Positions 1-10,979 of a stretch of DNA of 64,000 bases are shown here, one piece after another (position 1 is the stretch's first letter; each line of letters begins with the position of its first letter). Source of the stretch: Ascarosepion bandense (lineage: Eukaryota > Mollusca > Cephalopoda > Sepiida > Sepiidae); the NCBI GenBank assembly GCA_037127315.1, contig JBBBDQ010000421.1, positions 2,967,501 to 3,031,500 of the forward strand. Direction: 5' to 3'. Position numbers and translations under genes: made by a program. The notes beneath the pieces were generated by a model. It did not search any database and was not told the DNA's origin. It saw only the letters and a list, made by a program, of their open reading frames with translations.

Positions 1-436
1 TGCGGCAAAAATTTATGGAAAATGTTTTTGCGACCGTTTATTTCTTCGAAACGCTCAGTTGTATTCCAACAAAAATTAGGTCTTTTTGTAATTTCTACCC
101 CATCATGTGTCATAATAATTTCACGTTTTCTACAAGGTGCGAATACTTCCGACGTTATAGGGACAATGCATACTCTTCTTCTGCGTTACATCGTCACGTT
201 ACAGGCTCCCGTCACACCCGCCCCCGTTATTCCAAATGCACATGCATCATACTCCTTTATTAGCAAAACTGACCAAACATGAATCGCGTTTTACAAATAC
301 AACAAAACCCAATACTTATTTTGAATTTTATAATTACGCGTCATGATAACATTATACTAGGGCTTTTTGAATAACCACTTGATTTTATCCTTACAACATA
401 ACCACTAAAAACCCCAAGCAACGATGGACTATATAG
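1..436. other. No gene recognised
   Basis: AT-rich sequence before the first TA tract. Short open frames on the plus strand show no motif or family resemblance that I recognise, and no promoter or splice structure can be argued. Confidence 0.4.
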
Positions 437-440
437 CTAG

Positions 441-475
<35 letters not shown>

Positions 476-485
476 TATATAGCTA

Positions 486-530
<45 letters not shown>
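437..530. repeat. (TA)n microsatellite, interrupted
   Basis: Two TA runs separated by a short AGCTAG-type interruption. The tract directly abuts the 3' end of Helitron H1 at 531. Confidence 0.9.
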
Positions 531-531
<1 letters not shown>

Positions 532-907
532 TAGCAGTATAGCCCGGCGTTGCTCGGGTGTAATGAAAGCTTTAAAACTGATCCATGGTCCTGGACTCTT
601 TGGACGTTGGCACGAAAGACTAAAAAGCAATAGTTGTTTCTAGTTAAAGCGAAACCGTAGACAGAAGGAAAAATGAATGGATGTAAGTCAAATTTTGATT
701 TCCTGGTATCGATATCAAATAAGAATTTTTCGAAGTAAACTGAATTTTGAAGGCTAAATAAGTCCTCTGAGTAAATGATATCATGGCTGATACTAAGAAC
801 TACAATTATACCTACTTAGAGCCAAACCCGAAGCAAAAACTAAAATAAAAGGGCTGAAAAAATACAGACATACAGACAGATAAACATATACACTCACAAA
901 TATTTTG

Positions 908-946
<39 letters not shown>

Positions 947-1258
947 CGATTTTCTGCACTATTGTAAGAACTGCAACCTTGAAACTTCTGAATATCGTTT
1001 CTAATGTCTTTGTCTATGAGTGTATCAAATTTGATTAAAATCGGACGACTCTCTCTATAACCGGATTTTTTCGATTATCGATTTTCGATATTTATCGGGG
1101 GTACCTCGACACAAAACCTAGCTAAGAACACTCGCAGATGCTTATAGTACAACTGTGTAAATTTACAAGAAAATCGGTTCAGCCGTTTTGGAGTCTACAG
1201 GTAACGGAGACAATGAGACACACACAGAGATAAAGTTCCATTTATAAATAAGTTTAGA
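531..1258 (-). mobile_element. Non-autonomous Helitron H1
   Basis: Complete copy, about 728 bp, on the minus strand. The element's 5' end is TCTAAACTTATTTATAAATG (reverse complement ending at 1258). Its 3' end is a GC-rich hairpin (CCCG, 8-nt loop, CGGG) followed 12 nt later by CTAG at 531. The flanks are A and T, the AT target expected for Helitrons, with no target duplication. An internal TA tract lies near 911-941. There is no Rep/helicase reading frame, so it would depend on an autonomous partner. Six further full or near-full copies and one orphan 3' end occur in the window. The Helitron call rests on the TC...CTRR ends, the subterminal hairpin and the A/T insertion site. Confidence 0.8.
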
Positions 1259-1566
1259 TACTTCCCACCAGTGAAATTCCCTATCATATACTTGCTTCCC
1301 TGGTGGCTACAATCTCCAAGAGTTTAAGTGCAACATTAATTGCAATCTTTTATCTCCTTGACTCCCATCATTCTCTTGCCCTTTCCTTCCACCTTGAATC
1401 TTGTTTTCCTATTCACTCGACTCTTATGTAACACTCTACCCACTTGCATTCTCATCATTCTCTTATCTTTTTTCCAACACTCCCTGTATTTTATTCTTTC
1501 TTTTCTCGCTCCTCTCGGGTAACCCCCTGTGTACCAGTGGCAGTACTGCTTTGCTTTTGGTGAAAT

Positions 1567-1570
<4 letters not shown>
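1259..1570 (+). mobile_element. LINE 3' end, Jockey/CR1-like (J1)
   Basis: This stretch matches, by eye, the 3' ends of the LINE copies at 29.3-29.9 kb and 61.6-62.06 kb. Shared marks are a segment reading like 'TTCCCTGGTGGCTACAATCT' and a terminal 'TGGCAGT...GGTGAAATGA' block. No intact reading frame remains. Helitron H1 sits directly upstream, so the LINE is either truncated there or was cut by H1. Confidence 0.65.
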
Positions 1571-1621
<51 letters not shown>

Positions 1622-1650
1622 AAAGACTATATGTATATATATATATCTAA
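1571..1650. repeat. (TA)n/(GA)n compound microsatellite
   Basis: A TA run, then a GA run, then TA again, between the LINE 3' end and Helitron H2. Confidence 0.9.
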
Positions 1651-2366
1651 TCTAAACTTATTTATGAATGGAACTTTGTGTGTGTGTGTGTCCGTTACCT
1701 ATAGACTCCGAAACGGCTGGACCGAATTTTCTTGAAAGTTTACACAGTTGTACTATAAGCGTATGCGAGTGTTCTTAGATAGGTTTTGTGTCGATGTACT
1801 CCTGATAAATATCGAAAATCACTAATCGAAAAAATCGGATTATAGAAGGAGTGGTCCGATTTTAATCAAATTTGATACACTCATAGACAAAGAAATAAGA
1901 AACGATAGTCAAAAGTTTCAAGGTTGCAGTTCTTACAATAGTGCAGAAAATCCATAATATATATATATATATATATAACAAGTAAGATGTTTGTGTGTGT
2001 GTATGTTTATCTACCCGTATATCTGTATTTTTATCTGCCCTTTTATTTTACTTTTTGCTTCGGGTTTGACTCTAAGTAGGTATAATTGTAGTTCTTAGTC
2101 TCAGCCATGATACCATTTATTCAGAGGATTTGTTTAGCCTTCAAAATTCAGTTTAAAACGAAAAAACTTATTTGATATCGATACCAGGAAATCAAAATTT
2201 GATTTACGTCCATTCATTTTTCTTTCAATCTACGGTTTCGCTTTACCTGGAAACAACTATTGCATTTTAGTCTTTCGTGCCAACGTCTAAAGAGTCTGAG
2301 CTCCAGAACCATGGTTTAGTCTTAAAGCTTTCATTACACCCCAGCAACGCCGGGCTATACTGCTCG
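1651..2366 (+). mobile_element. Non-autonomous Helitron H2
   Basis: Near-complete copy of the H1 family in the opposite orientation, about 716 bp. It opens with TCTAAACTTATTTATGAATG after an A. It ends after the CAACGCCGGG hairpin half with CTCG instead of CTAG, so the last terminal base pattern is mutated. The body shares the conserved blocks around 'CCGTTACCTATAGACTCCGA' and 'ACTTTTTGCTTCGGGTTTG' and an internal TA tract. H1 and H2 lie in inverted orientation about 390 bp apart. Confidence 0.75.
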
Positions 2367-2860
2367 TATATATATATATGTATATATACAGAGAGAGAGA
2401 GAGAGTATGTGTGTGTACATGTGCGTGTCTTCTTGTGTCTGAATGACTGACAGACAAACAAATGCACGGTGGTATATATGTTTAATGTAAATTTATTTAT
2501 TAAATTTATACTAGTTTTTCTGTACTAATTGCCTCAGTGATTTCTAGTAAAATATCATTTTGTTCTATTCCCACAAATGACTGGTCATTTTCTTCTGTTT
2601 TTACTTTACATTCAGGCGACACGAGAGAAAAAAATTCCATGAAATATTTGTATTTACGAAGATTATTAAATTTCTAATCTCCGATCTGTTCTCGAATTTC
2701 AAGGCCAAATAATGGCCGACCGAAAAATATTTTGTCAATCGCTTTACATTCCATAAAGTGACGTGTGTTGACATTTCACTGGGCCCAAGGGTCGAGGATA
2801 GAAAAATTCAGGGGTATTACGTCATCTGATATTAAACCTTTTGCCCTTAATCTGCCCACC
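2367..2860. other. Microsatellite remnant and unassigned AT-rich DNA
   Basis: Short TA and GA runs to about 2406, then unique-looking AT-rich sequence. No gene, RNA or repeat boundary is recognised. Confidence 0.4.
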
Positions 2861-3100
2861 TCAAACAATGAAAGAAGAGCAGCGAAGAAAAAAAAAAGAC
2901 AATAACGACAGAATGACGAGAATGGCAAAGGTGGAAGAAAGGGTGGGCAACTGAATGTGGCAAGATATGACGCATTTTGATGGCTTGTCAGAAATTAATG
3001 TTTCATATTCCATAGAGGAAATGAATAAGGAAAGTGAAAAGATAATTTGACCAGGTGATGATGAGGTAGTGTGTAAGAGAGTAGTGAGGGAAGAAACGAC

Positions 3101-3151
<51 letters not shown>

Positions 3152-3348
3152 AAAGAAAAAAATACGCCCTAACCACAAAAAAAAGTGAACATACTGAGGT
3201 AGGTAGGTAGGTAGGTAGGTAGGTAAATAAAGGAATAGACATATAGAAAAGAATAAAGGCAGATGCAGATACGACCCTAACTCATCTAGAGACAGAGACA
3301 TAAAGAGATTAACATACTGAGATAGATAGATAAGATAGATAGATAGAT

Positions 3349-3386
<38 letters not shown>

Positions 3387-3387
3387 C

Positions 3388-3426
<39 letters not shown>

Positions 3427-3616
3427 CATACATACATACATACATACATACATACATACATAAGTTAATAGATAGATAGATACCTACATGCATAGATACA
3501 TACGTGAATAGATAGAATGATGCATACGTAAGTGTGTAGATACATACATACATACATACGTGAATAGATAGATAGATAGATGCATACATACGTGAATAGA
3601 TAGACAGATAGATAGA

Positions 3617-3650
<34 letters not shown>

Positions 3651-3802
3651 CATACATACATACATACGTAGATAGATAGATAGATAGATAGATACATACA
3701 TACATACATACATACATACATACATACATACGTGAATAGATAGATGATACCTACATGCATAGATCCATACATAGGTGTGTACATACATACATACATACGT
3801 GA

Positions 3803-3868
<66 letters not shown>

Positions 3869-3978
3869 TTCATTACACCCGAGCAACGCCGGGCTATACT
3901 GCTAATAGATAGACAGATAGATACATAAGTGAATAGATAGATATAATGATGCATACATAGGTGTGTAGATGCATACAT
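3101..3978. repeat. Compound GATA/CATA/GGTA microsatellite block
   Basis: Long runs of GATA (3101-3150, 3354-3425, 3800-3868), GGTA near 3198-3230 and CATA runs (3425-3460, 3620-3665, 3692-3730), with recurring GTGAATAGATAG spacers. Open frames reading YLSIYLSI or MYVCMYVC are low-complexity translations of the repeat, not genes. Confidence 0.95.
3868..3905 (+). mobile_element. Orphan Helitron 3' terminus
   Basis: A 38-bp piece identical in layout to the end of the Helitron family: TTTCATTACACCCGAGCAAC, then the GCCGGG hairpin half, then CTGCTAA. GATA repeat resumes on both sides, so only the 3' hairpin and CTRR end remain embedded in the microsatellite. Confidence 0.75.
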
Positions 3979-4131
3979 ATATATATATGCTATTAAATAT
4001 AAGAGACAATGAATGTCTATTATGTTTAATCATGAGCCGTTCTAAACGTCGTATTTTTGCTTTAATTTCAGTTGAAAATAAAGACAAAAATTCTCCAACA
4101 TCTGGATAATTATTTATTGGTTTTCTTCTAA

Positions 4132-4159
4132 GCTTTCGGCTCACATGAGCCATCTTCAG
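4132..4159 (-). ncRNA. Hammerhead-like core in PLE family A (A1)
   Basis: On the minus strand: CTGAAGA, one extra base, a GGCTC/GAGCC stem with ATGT loop, GAAA, then GC. The copy at 17.7 kb is identical over this stretch. I could not assign a helix III plus UH cleavage site, so this may be a degenerate or non-self-cleaving form. Confidence 0.35.
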
Positions 4160-4341
4160 AGAGGTAGTTTAAACTGAGATATTATAAAATCCACCATCAC
4201 CGACGATTTTATTTTGTGTTGACATAAAACTCCGCTTGGCAACGGCAATAGTTACCAAAAATAATAAACGCAGTTCTTAAGTTTGCGATGCGGTTTTATG
4301 ACGTCACACCGCGGGATAGCGCGAAATGACAACAAAACCAT

Positions 4342-5049
4342 CTAGTCAAATGCAATGTAATATGTTATTTCCTGTTTTAAAGTTGATTTTATTGAGTGTT
4401 GGTTGTTTTGATTTGATGTACATGGCCTCCAATATCTGCAGGTAAGGATCACCGTATTGTTGACCAAAATCTGTCTGATATTACCTACATGTTTATGTTT
4501 TTCAGAGAAATGTTGTTTAATAGTACTCTGATCAGAAAGATGACATGTACGTCTACGGGAGAGCGTGGTTGTAGTAAAACCAATATATGTACTAGGTTTT
4601 TGATTAGTATCAGAGATCCAATCTCTGAATGGGCATGTAAATTGGTACACTACATTGGTTTTTTGTAAAGAATTTAGTTTAGTGCTTGTTGGGTTATTAT
4701 AGACTATGAGGTCAATTGTTTTAAACTTTTTATAATATATAATGAGTTTAATTTGATTATTACTTTTGACTGGTTTAACATTTCTACGTATTATGTTTTT
4801 GAGAGTTTTTTCATCTTGTTTATAATTATTATGTATTTGGTTGCAATAGTATAAGTTAATAGTGTTATGTTTATTTTGATGTAAACCATTATTATTAATA
4901 TTGTCATTATTGTTAGAGCTATTGTTAATTTTGTTGAGATACATTTTAATTTGTTGATCAATAACGGAGTTAGGAAATCCATTATTGACTAGTGTTTGCT
5001 TAATGTTGTGTAATTCTTTATAAAATATAGATTTGGAAGAAGATATCAT
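4342..5049 (-). CDS. Penelope-like element, linker plus GIY-YIG endonuclease region (partial)
   Basis: An open frame of about 235 residues with no internal stop. The N-terminal part carries ELHNIKQTLVNNGFPN, a phrase typical of the segment after the PLE reverse transcriptase, followed by an Asn-rich linker. The C-terminal part reads VVYQFTCP, then TYIGFTTTTLSRR and a HFSEKHKH block. That layout is the GIY-YIG homing-endonuclease-like nuclease PLEs use to nick target DNA for primed reverse transcription. The catalytic Tyr-Ile-Gly and the following Arg are present. The first Met is probably not the true start, because coding continues upstream to the TA tract at about 5116. The reverse transcriptase is missing, so the copy is dead as an autonomous element, though this frame is unusually well preserved for the window. 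Confidence 0.7.
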   Translation of the reverse strand: MISSSKSIFYKELHNIKQTLVNNGFPNSVIDQQIKMYLNKINNSSNNNDNINNNGLHQNKHNTINLYYCNQIHNNYKQDEKTLKNIIRRNVKPVKSNNQIKLIIYYKKFKTIDLIVYNNPTSTKLNSLQKTNVVYQFTCPFRDWISDTNQKPSTYIGFTTTTLSRRRTCHLSDQSTIKQHFSEKHKHVGNIRQILVNNTVILTCRYWRPCTSNQNNQHSIKSTLKQEITYYIAFD

Positions 5050-5111
5050 TTGTGTGCGTTGAAGTAAGTTTTTTATAACAGCTAACTTATATCGTTGGGG
5101 GCATTCACTAC

Positions 5112-5116
<5 letters not shown>

Positions 5117-5158
<42 letters not shown>

Positions 5159-5179
5159 AGAGAGATATGTACAGGCTGT

Positions 5180-5234
<55 letters not shown>
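5117..5234. repeat. (TA)n then (GATA)n microsatellite
   Basis: TA run to about 5154, a short unique spacer, then GATA repeats from about 5181 to 5234. It abuts the truncated 5' side of PLE A1. Confidence 0.9.
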
Positions 5235-5235
<1 letters not shown>

Positions 5236-6177
5236 AACAAAGAGGACAGAAATCAACACTGGATGTTGACTGTCAATTATATGCCTTAATCAATAATTGT
5301 CCCACGGTTTGTTCTTGTCTATGTCTGATTGATGTAACAGCCATTCTTCAATAAAAAAAAATGTTACGTCGATTTACAAATTCAAAGTATTCACTATAAT
5401 AACGTTTAAATTAGCGGTGTGCAACAGGCGGCCCGCGGCCAACAATGTGGTTCCCAAAGCCTGTCCGAGTGGCTTGTCATGGTCTGCTGTTATGTTTAGC
5501 CGAGTACCTGATTATTGTGAACAGAACTTTTAGGGTTTGCATGGTTTCTTAACAGAAAATCTGCTATCGGTGGTTTTATAAAACAGCAATTACATATATT
5601 ACTTTATGCTCTGTTGCCTGACCATACTGAAAATGCTCGCGAGTATTGGGAGTATTGACCATGCAGTTCAGTGGTGCAAAACAGAAGGTCCTGAGTTCGA
5701 GGTCTTTTGGACATTTTCATCCTTTATTTCATCATAGCAGTATTCACTGACCTACTGGTAGTAACATGGAAGAATAAAGGACGGTAATAATTTCATCATT
5801 GTTTGTGAGGATGATAGTTCTACCTGGTGTGAACTGTAGCTTTGTCAGATTATTCATAGGAGCACGCTACTTAACGTGAATGGTACTATATTTTGTATTG
5901 GTTACTCGGTTTTCACAAACCCTTAGAGTAAGGTAATGAGTAAATTACCTCATATAAATAAGCAATTAATTGTAGTAACACGTGGTTGATAGTAAGTGAC
6001 AAAAATAGGGGGAAAATTAAAAGCCACTCACAAATGCTACAATTTTAAAAATAATAATAACTGCAATATCAGATCAAGTATCATATCCATGGGCAATAAT
6101 GATTTCTGTAAATTTAAAACAGCTATTGTATGTACCAGTTCCCTAATTAACTACTTACAATATCAGATCCTAAGATG

Positions 6178-6500
6178 TCTTCTGCTTGGAAACGAAAAAT
6201 ACATGATAAAGAAAGAGTGTTTAAGAATAAATGGGCTCGCATAACGAAATCATTGTTTACTTTATCTGCCAAAGCACAATATTAATTGTCACTATGTGAC
6301 AAAACATTCTGCACTATACAATATAACCGTTGGAAAATCACGAGCGCTCAGAATTGACTTATTAACCAATCTATTTAAAAAAAAGCAACAAGGATACTCG
6401 ATCATTATAAGAGAGACTCGGGACTCGTTCCAAAATTTGAGTTTCAAAGTAGGTGAATTGACTGCCGAAAAAGAAAAATATTTCAGTGACAGAATATTTT
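6178..6500 (+). pseudogene. hAT transposase N-terminal remnant
   Basis: Reading across stops and frames gives SSAWKRKIHDKERVFKNKWA, then LCDKTFCTIQYN. The charged KRK-x-x-x-x-x-RVF-x-x-x-W pattern resembles the N-terminus of GTF2IRD2/ZBED-type hAT transposases. The later part contains a run like DSFQNLSFKVGELTAEKEKY. Multiple stops make it non-functional. The position between the hAT inverted repeats, and the C-terminal block downstream, support the assignment. Confidence 0.5.
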
Positions 6501-7203
6501 AAAAAATTCACAGAGTATGCATGTCCCGAAAAAATGCATTTATTGCAGTAAACCAGCCTCAATCGTTTTACTACGACATGTAAGATTACTGATCTAAGGG
6601 ATAATATTATCGAAACCTTAAAATACAGAATTAATAGACGTGAAGCATTCAGTGAAGCATTGGATGAGAGTACTGATGTGGGAGACACAATTCAATTGTT
6701 TGTGTTTATTATAGGTGTTATCGACAACTGTGAAATCATTAATGGGTTTGTGGATATGACAAGTATGTCTTAAATAACTGCAGAACAAAACATTAGTGAT
6801 AAAGTGAGAAGTTTTGCTTGAATTCTTCAAACTCGTACAATTAATGATGCGCCATCATTGACTGGCAAAACGATTCTAGTGTTCTCGCTGCAGTACTTTG
6901 ACTCAGTTGAGCTGTCACTTTGAAGCGAGTCTTGAATCTTTATGATATGATAAGAACATTCATGGAACGCAAGTAGGATGTTGCTTATTTAAACGATGAT
7001 CATTGGTAGAATAAAGAACATATGTTGCAAGAATTCGCTAACTGGTTTGGGGATTTTGGAAAATGTGAAAAGGAATTGAAACTGTTTTTCCGACGATTTG
7101 AAACGGCAGCCGAAGACAGTGCTAACTGTTATGAAATGAAGCTTATTGATCTGCAGTCAGATATGGACTTGAAGTGAGAATACACTCCGAATGATTTGAT
7201 GAT

Positions 7204-7413
7204 ATGTTATTCAATGTAGGTGGAAAAAAAATGACACCGCATGCAATTAAAATGATCTCTCTTTTTGGAAGCACATACTGTTGTGAACAGATTTTTTCAC
7301 GTATAAAGCTTACAAAATCCAAGTGCCGAAGTCAGCTTACTGATGATAATTTGGCGAGTCAGCTATGTGTTGCCCCTCAGTCAGTTAAGGGCCATAAGCG
7401 ATACACGGTATAG
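7204..7413 (+). pseudogene. hAT transposase C-terminal dimerisation fragment
   Basis: The frame contains MISLFGSTYCCEQIFSRIKL followed by TKSKCRSQLTDDNL. This matches the conserved hAT C-terminal dimerisation motif (S-x-F-G-S-T-Y-x-C-E-Q-x-F-S-x-x-K, then K-S-x-x-R-S-x-L-T-D-x-N-L) of GTF2IRD2/ZMYM-like transposases. The last residues of the frame run into the SINE that begins at about 7377, so the natural C-terminus is lost. Upstream, another frame reads like EMKLIDLQSDMDLK, also expected just before this block. It is a relic inside the 5.4-7.95 kb element. Confidence 0.7.
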
Positions 7414-7685
7414 GGGATCATGTCTCGAAAGAGACATGGCTGACAGGGCAGAAGATTATCCCGCTGTAGGTTGCCATTGCTTTCTGCGGTAGACTGGTTG
7501 CCAGTCAAGGTTATAAAACACAGTCGGTCTTATTATTTAACCCATAACTGGAGGGGAGAGTCGGATTAACACCTTTCCCATTATTATTTGTGCGTAAGTA
7601 AATGCAAGAAATTCAACTGGAATTCGAACTCAGCACCCCAATGTCTTGTTCCGAGGTGATATCCACTGCACCACAACACTCGTCC
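7377..7685 (-). mobile_element. tRNA-derived SINE, family S (copy S1)
   Basis: About 309 bp, minus orientation, with the tRNA-like head at the right end: TGCAGTGGATATC A-box-like sequence and GAGTTCGAATTCC B-box. The body contains the recurring 'GTCTACCGCAGAAAG...GGCAACC' block. The 3' end is the TCAGTCAGTTAAG segment. It is nested in the hAT transposon and cuts its transposase C-terminus. Confidence 0.8.
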
Positions 7686-7952
7686 TTGCTACTACGTATG
7701 TAAAATTTGGTATTGAAAAGTTGTACAAAGGTAAGAATTAGGAAGTGTCACGTTAATAAAATTATGAATTCTCATGCTTATTTATTTGATAAAAATGAGA
7801 AAATGCTTCGTTACAAATTATCGTTACAATAAGTTTTTTTCGTTACAAATATATATTCTGTCTAAAACAAATATACTTTAAGAAATGACATACCCACTTT
7901 ATCGCTTAAACTTTTGAAAGTAACTCTCCAGAAAATATATTGAACACCCCTG

Positions 7953-8680
7953 GTTAAAAGTAATATAAAATAAGTATATATGTATACCTGCAATACTTAT
8001 TTGCAGGTCTTAATTTGAAATTTAATATAATATATCAAAGCCATAGATTTGTACGGAAACTCGACTTTGTAGCATATCCGGCTCAAATTGGCGTATGTAT
8101 AAATATTTGCTTCATTGTAGTTTGAACATTATAAATGCAATTTCTAAAAAATTCTCGATGTTGATCCAAACCTTAATTTTCCATAATACATTTCAATGCT
8201 TAAAACAATTTTCAGCGGTCTGACTTGTTCCTTCTAAAAATGATGTAAATTAAAAATTACCGTTTTTATTCGCGTATTCATTTTTTGGTTTAGTTTATTT
8301 ATTTTTAAAACTATTCGTGCTAAGTGTTTGCAGGAAAATGAAAATACAGTGAAAGAAAAAACAAAATGAAGAGATAAATTGCTAGCAATGAAAATAAGCG
8401 AACATTTAAATAAGAGCCTTTCGTTATACCAACGCATCAAATATTCAATTTCATCGGATAAAAACAAATAACGCCATTTTGAATTGTATTTGCTTCGAAA
8501 ATTTCCTTGTCGCATTGAAACTAAAAACAGACATGACTAATAGTTTGCAACGAAGTCTCGAATCTCTATTCGAAAAGAAAGAATAGCAAGCTAGAATTTA
8601 GTAATAATTTAATCTTGATAGATTAGAAAGGCTTTTAAACACATAACAATTGTATGCATATGTAATTGATGTGAAAACCA
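7953..8680. other. Unassigned AT-rich DNA
   Basis: No recognisable coding region or repeat boundary. A minus-strand open frame at about 8234-8515 has no familiar motif. Confidence 0.4.
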
Positions 8681-8684
8681 GTCA

Positions 8685-8885
8685 GGGTTAAAACGAATCT
8701 TCGTCGCCACTGATGTGGAGCCAGTGGGGGTTAAAACGAATCTTCGACGCCACTGATGTAGCGAGTAGTTTTTCTTTTTCGTGTAAAATGTACGAATTCT
8801 CGTCACTGATATGACGTGTAATTTTTCTTTGTTTCCGTGTAAGGTTCGAATTCTCGTCGCCACTGATGTGGAGCCAAAAGTGGGT
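8685..8885. repeat. Short imperfect direct repeats
   Basis: Four degenerate copies of a unit around AATCTTCGTCGCCACTGATG occur near 8692, 8738, 8795 (shortened) and 8850. Spacing is irregular at 46-60 bp. The open frames here are a by-product of the repeat. Function unknown. Confidence 0.6.
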
Positions 8886-8910
8886 CCACGGAAATATACC
8901 ACGGAACACG

Positions 8911-10197
8911 AGGTATAAGAAAGAGCTATATACGAAAGACGAGGTTAAAGAAAGAGCTATATACAGAAAAGGTTACAAAGAAGAATGTACAGTAAGCAGA
9001 GCTTACGAATCCAGTATAGTCCTTGGTAGTCGACTGCGGTCATGCGCACAGTGCTACTGTCTGATTCCCCACTTCTGCTATTGTGACACGATAACTAAGC
9101 GTATATTAAAGTGCTTTGTAAAATATGTATTTTATTATAACAGATTAAAATAGAAAATGGTTAAGAATAGAAAATAGTTTAAAAACATGTTTAACAAAAG
9201 TGAAAAAGAAGAGGAAAAAATAAATTAATAAACGCTTTTTCTTCATAAGGAAATTTGTGGAAAGGAAAAGGTATCAGATTACTGTTAAATCCTACCAGTC
9301 TTCCGGTAAATATTTGACTCAGCGATTTAATGTGATAAGCGATAAAGTTCAGGAAATAGGTTTTTGAATGACCAGGTCAAAGACTGTCTTTACTGTGTCT
9401 TGACCACACATTAAAAATTTTCCGGCGGAAGCTTTATTAAGATAAAAAGATAAAAAAATCCTGGAAAAAATACTAAGGTTAAATGCATACCGGATGTCTG
9501 CCGAGATGTTTACACATCAAAAGAAAGAAAATTTAAGTACCTTGAAATTTCGGACTTAATGCTTATCATCCGGTAGTCTAAGCATTTCCGGATTTCCGGA
9601 TTGATTTTAAATAAATACAGGTGATTTTTCCGAGCCGATCAGTTGAGTTGAGTTAGTTCCGCCGGGCGTGTGCTTGAAGGAGAACCTCCGTTCGTCTTGA
9701 GTCGGTCAGTTCGGAATTCGATTTCCGTTATTTAGAGTTAGAGCTGTGTGTCACATTCACCTGCCCCTACCGAAAGACTAACTCTAAACGAAATAAAGCA
9801 TCGTTTCAACTCATCCAAGTTGTGGAAGTTCGTTCCTTATAGTTTAATCTTGTACCCCCAGCTTGAGACTCCGGCTTTTTCAACAAACTCCCGGCAACAT
9901 CACAGCGTGGAGAACTGCCGCCGGAGAAATTGTTCGGACCGTCAAGTGGGGTGTTACACTATCACACACCTATTAATATAGCAGTGGGTGAGTCCATGTT
10001 GAGTTGAGTCTGGGTTCCACAACAGTAATGATAAATGAATCGTACATAAAATCACTGCTTTTGGCGCATATATGGAATGAATATGTTCATGTATTGGCGC
10101 ATGTACGGAACACTGACACAATAACAGAAATGATTTGCATGATCGTACAGATACGCATTACAAGTCGATTTAGCAAAACCCAATGACGACGCATATA
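8911..10197. other. Unassigned region, possible LTR-like segment at about 9600-9960
   Basis: The sequence from about 9600 is richer in GC than its surroundings, has AATAAA-type signals near 9609 and 9790, and ends in GTGTTACA near 9957, a form seen at LTR ends. I could not find a matching TGT start, primer-binding site or second LTR, so a solo LTR is only a suggestion. Nothing else is recognised. Confidence 0.25.
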
Positions 10198-10678
10198 TCT
10201 AAACTTATTTATAAATGGAACTTTGTTTGTGTGTCCGTTACCTATAGACTCCGAAACGGCTGAACCGATTTTCTTGAAAATTTACACAGTTTTACTATAA
10301 GCGTCTGCGAGTGTTAGCTAGGTTTTGTGTTGATGTGCCCCCGATAAATATCGAAAATCGAAAAAATCGGGTTATAGAAGGATTGGTCCGATTTAAATCA
10401 AATTTGATACACTCATAGACAAAGACATAAGAAACGATATTCAGAAGTTTCAAGGTTGCAGTTCTTACAATAGTGCAGGAAATTTGATATCGATACCAGG
10501 AAATCAAAATTTGACTTACATCCATTCATTTTCCTTTCAGTTTACGGTTTCGCTTTAACTGGAAACAACTATTGTTTTTTAGTCTTTCGTGCCAACGTAC
10601 AAAGAGTCTGAGCTCCAGGACCATGGATTAGTTTTAAAGCTTTCATTACACCCGAGCAACGCCGGGCTATACTGCTAG
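10198..10678 (+). mobile_element. Non-autonomous Helitron H3, internally deleted
   Basis: A 481-bp copy with perfect ends: TCTAAACTTATTTATAAATG at the 5' end after A, and the CCCG/CGGG hairpin plus CTGCTAG at the 3' end before T. It lacks the internal TA tract and about 250 bp present in H1, H4 and H5. Both termini are intact, so it is the smallest copy with complete ends in this window. Confidence 0.85.
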
Positions 10679-10754
10679 TCTAAACATGAGCCTTCTACGA
10701 AAAATATAACCTGAATTAAGTGTTTTCGTTCTACTACTCTGACTGGTTGAAGCT

Positions 10755-10782
10755 TTGTTTGTTTGTTTGTTTGTTTGTTTTT
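10755..10782. repeat. (TTTG)n microsatellite
   Basis: Six or so GTTT units in AT-rich DNA downstream of Helitron H3. Confidence 0.8.
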
Positions 10783-10979
10783 TCAATGTTTAACAACCTA
10801 ACAATCCCTATGAGATCATTTAAGGTCATAACAAATGATTTTGGGTAAGGTTATATTATTTTTACAGAATTTTGGAAGATGTCTTGCTTTTTAAATATTT
10901 CCATTGCTTTCAAGTTGCATTACTTTTTAAATTTTTCACCTGGTGATGGTCGGATCTATTTTTGACCTTCGGATTTTTA

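Larger units (their letters stand above)
3985..5116 (-). mobile_element. Penelope-like element A1, 5'-truncated
   Basis: Minus-strand PLE fragment. It holds the GIY-YIG-containing C-terminal coding region (separate entry) and a 3' terminal-repeat segment at about 3985-4240 that recurs at 17.7, 18.5, 18.8 and 47.1 kb. The coding frame continues upstream of its first Met to about 5116 (a stretch reading VIKNLLQRTQ), where it is cut by a TA tract, so the reverse transcriptase core is missing. A hammerhead-like core (CTGAAGA, GGCTC/GAGCC stem, GAAA) lies at 4132-4159. Confidence 0.7.
5412..7952 (+). mobile_element. Decayed hAT transposon with nested SINE
   Basis: Terminal inverted repeats of the hAT type: TAGCGGTGTGCAAC at 5412 and, reversed, CAGGGGTGTTCAA ending at 7952. 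The 8-bp flanks GTTTAAAT and GTTAAAAG match at six positions, consistent with an aged 8-bp target duplication. Between them are stop-riddled plus-strand remnants (6.2-6.5 kb, 6.6-6.8 kb, 7.1-7.4 kb) of one transposase. The most telling is the C-terminal block at 7204-7413. A SINE (7377-7685) lies inside the element and therefore inserted later. Total span is about 2.5 kb including the SINE. Confidence 0.75.

Noticed and set aside
2861..3978. Long open frames reading YLSIYLSI and MYVCMYVC
   Set aside because: They translate GATA/CATA microsatellites; no domain, no conserved start, and frames exist on overlapping registers.
4132..4159. Family-A core as a proven hammerhead ribozyme
   Set aside because: CTGAAGA, a stem and GAAA are present, but no helix III or UH cleavage site could be placed, so it is listed only at low confidence.
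9600..9960. Solo LTR
   Set aside because: A TACA-type end and AATAAA were seen but no matching TG start, no second LTR, no primer-binding site.
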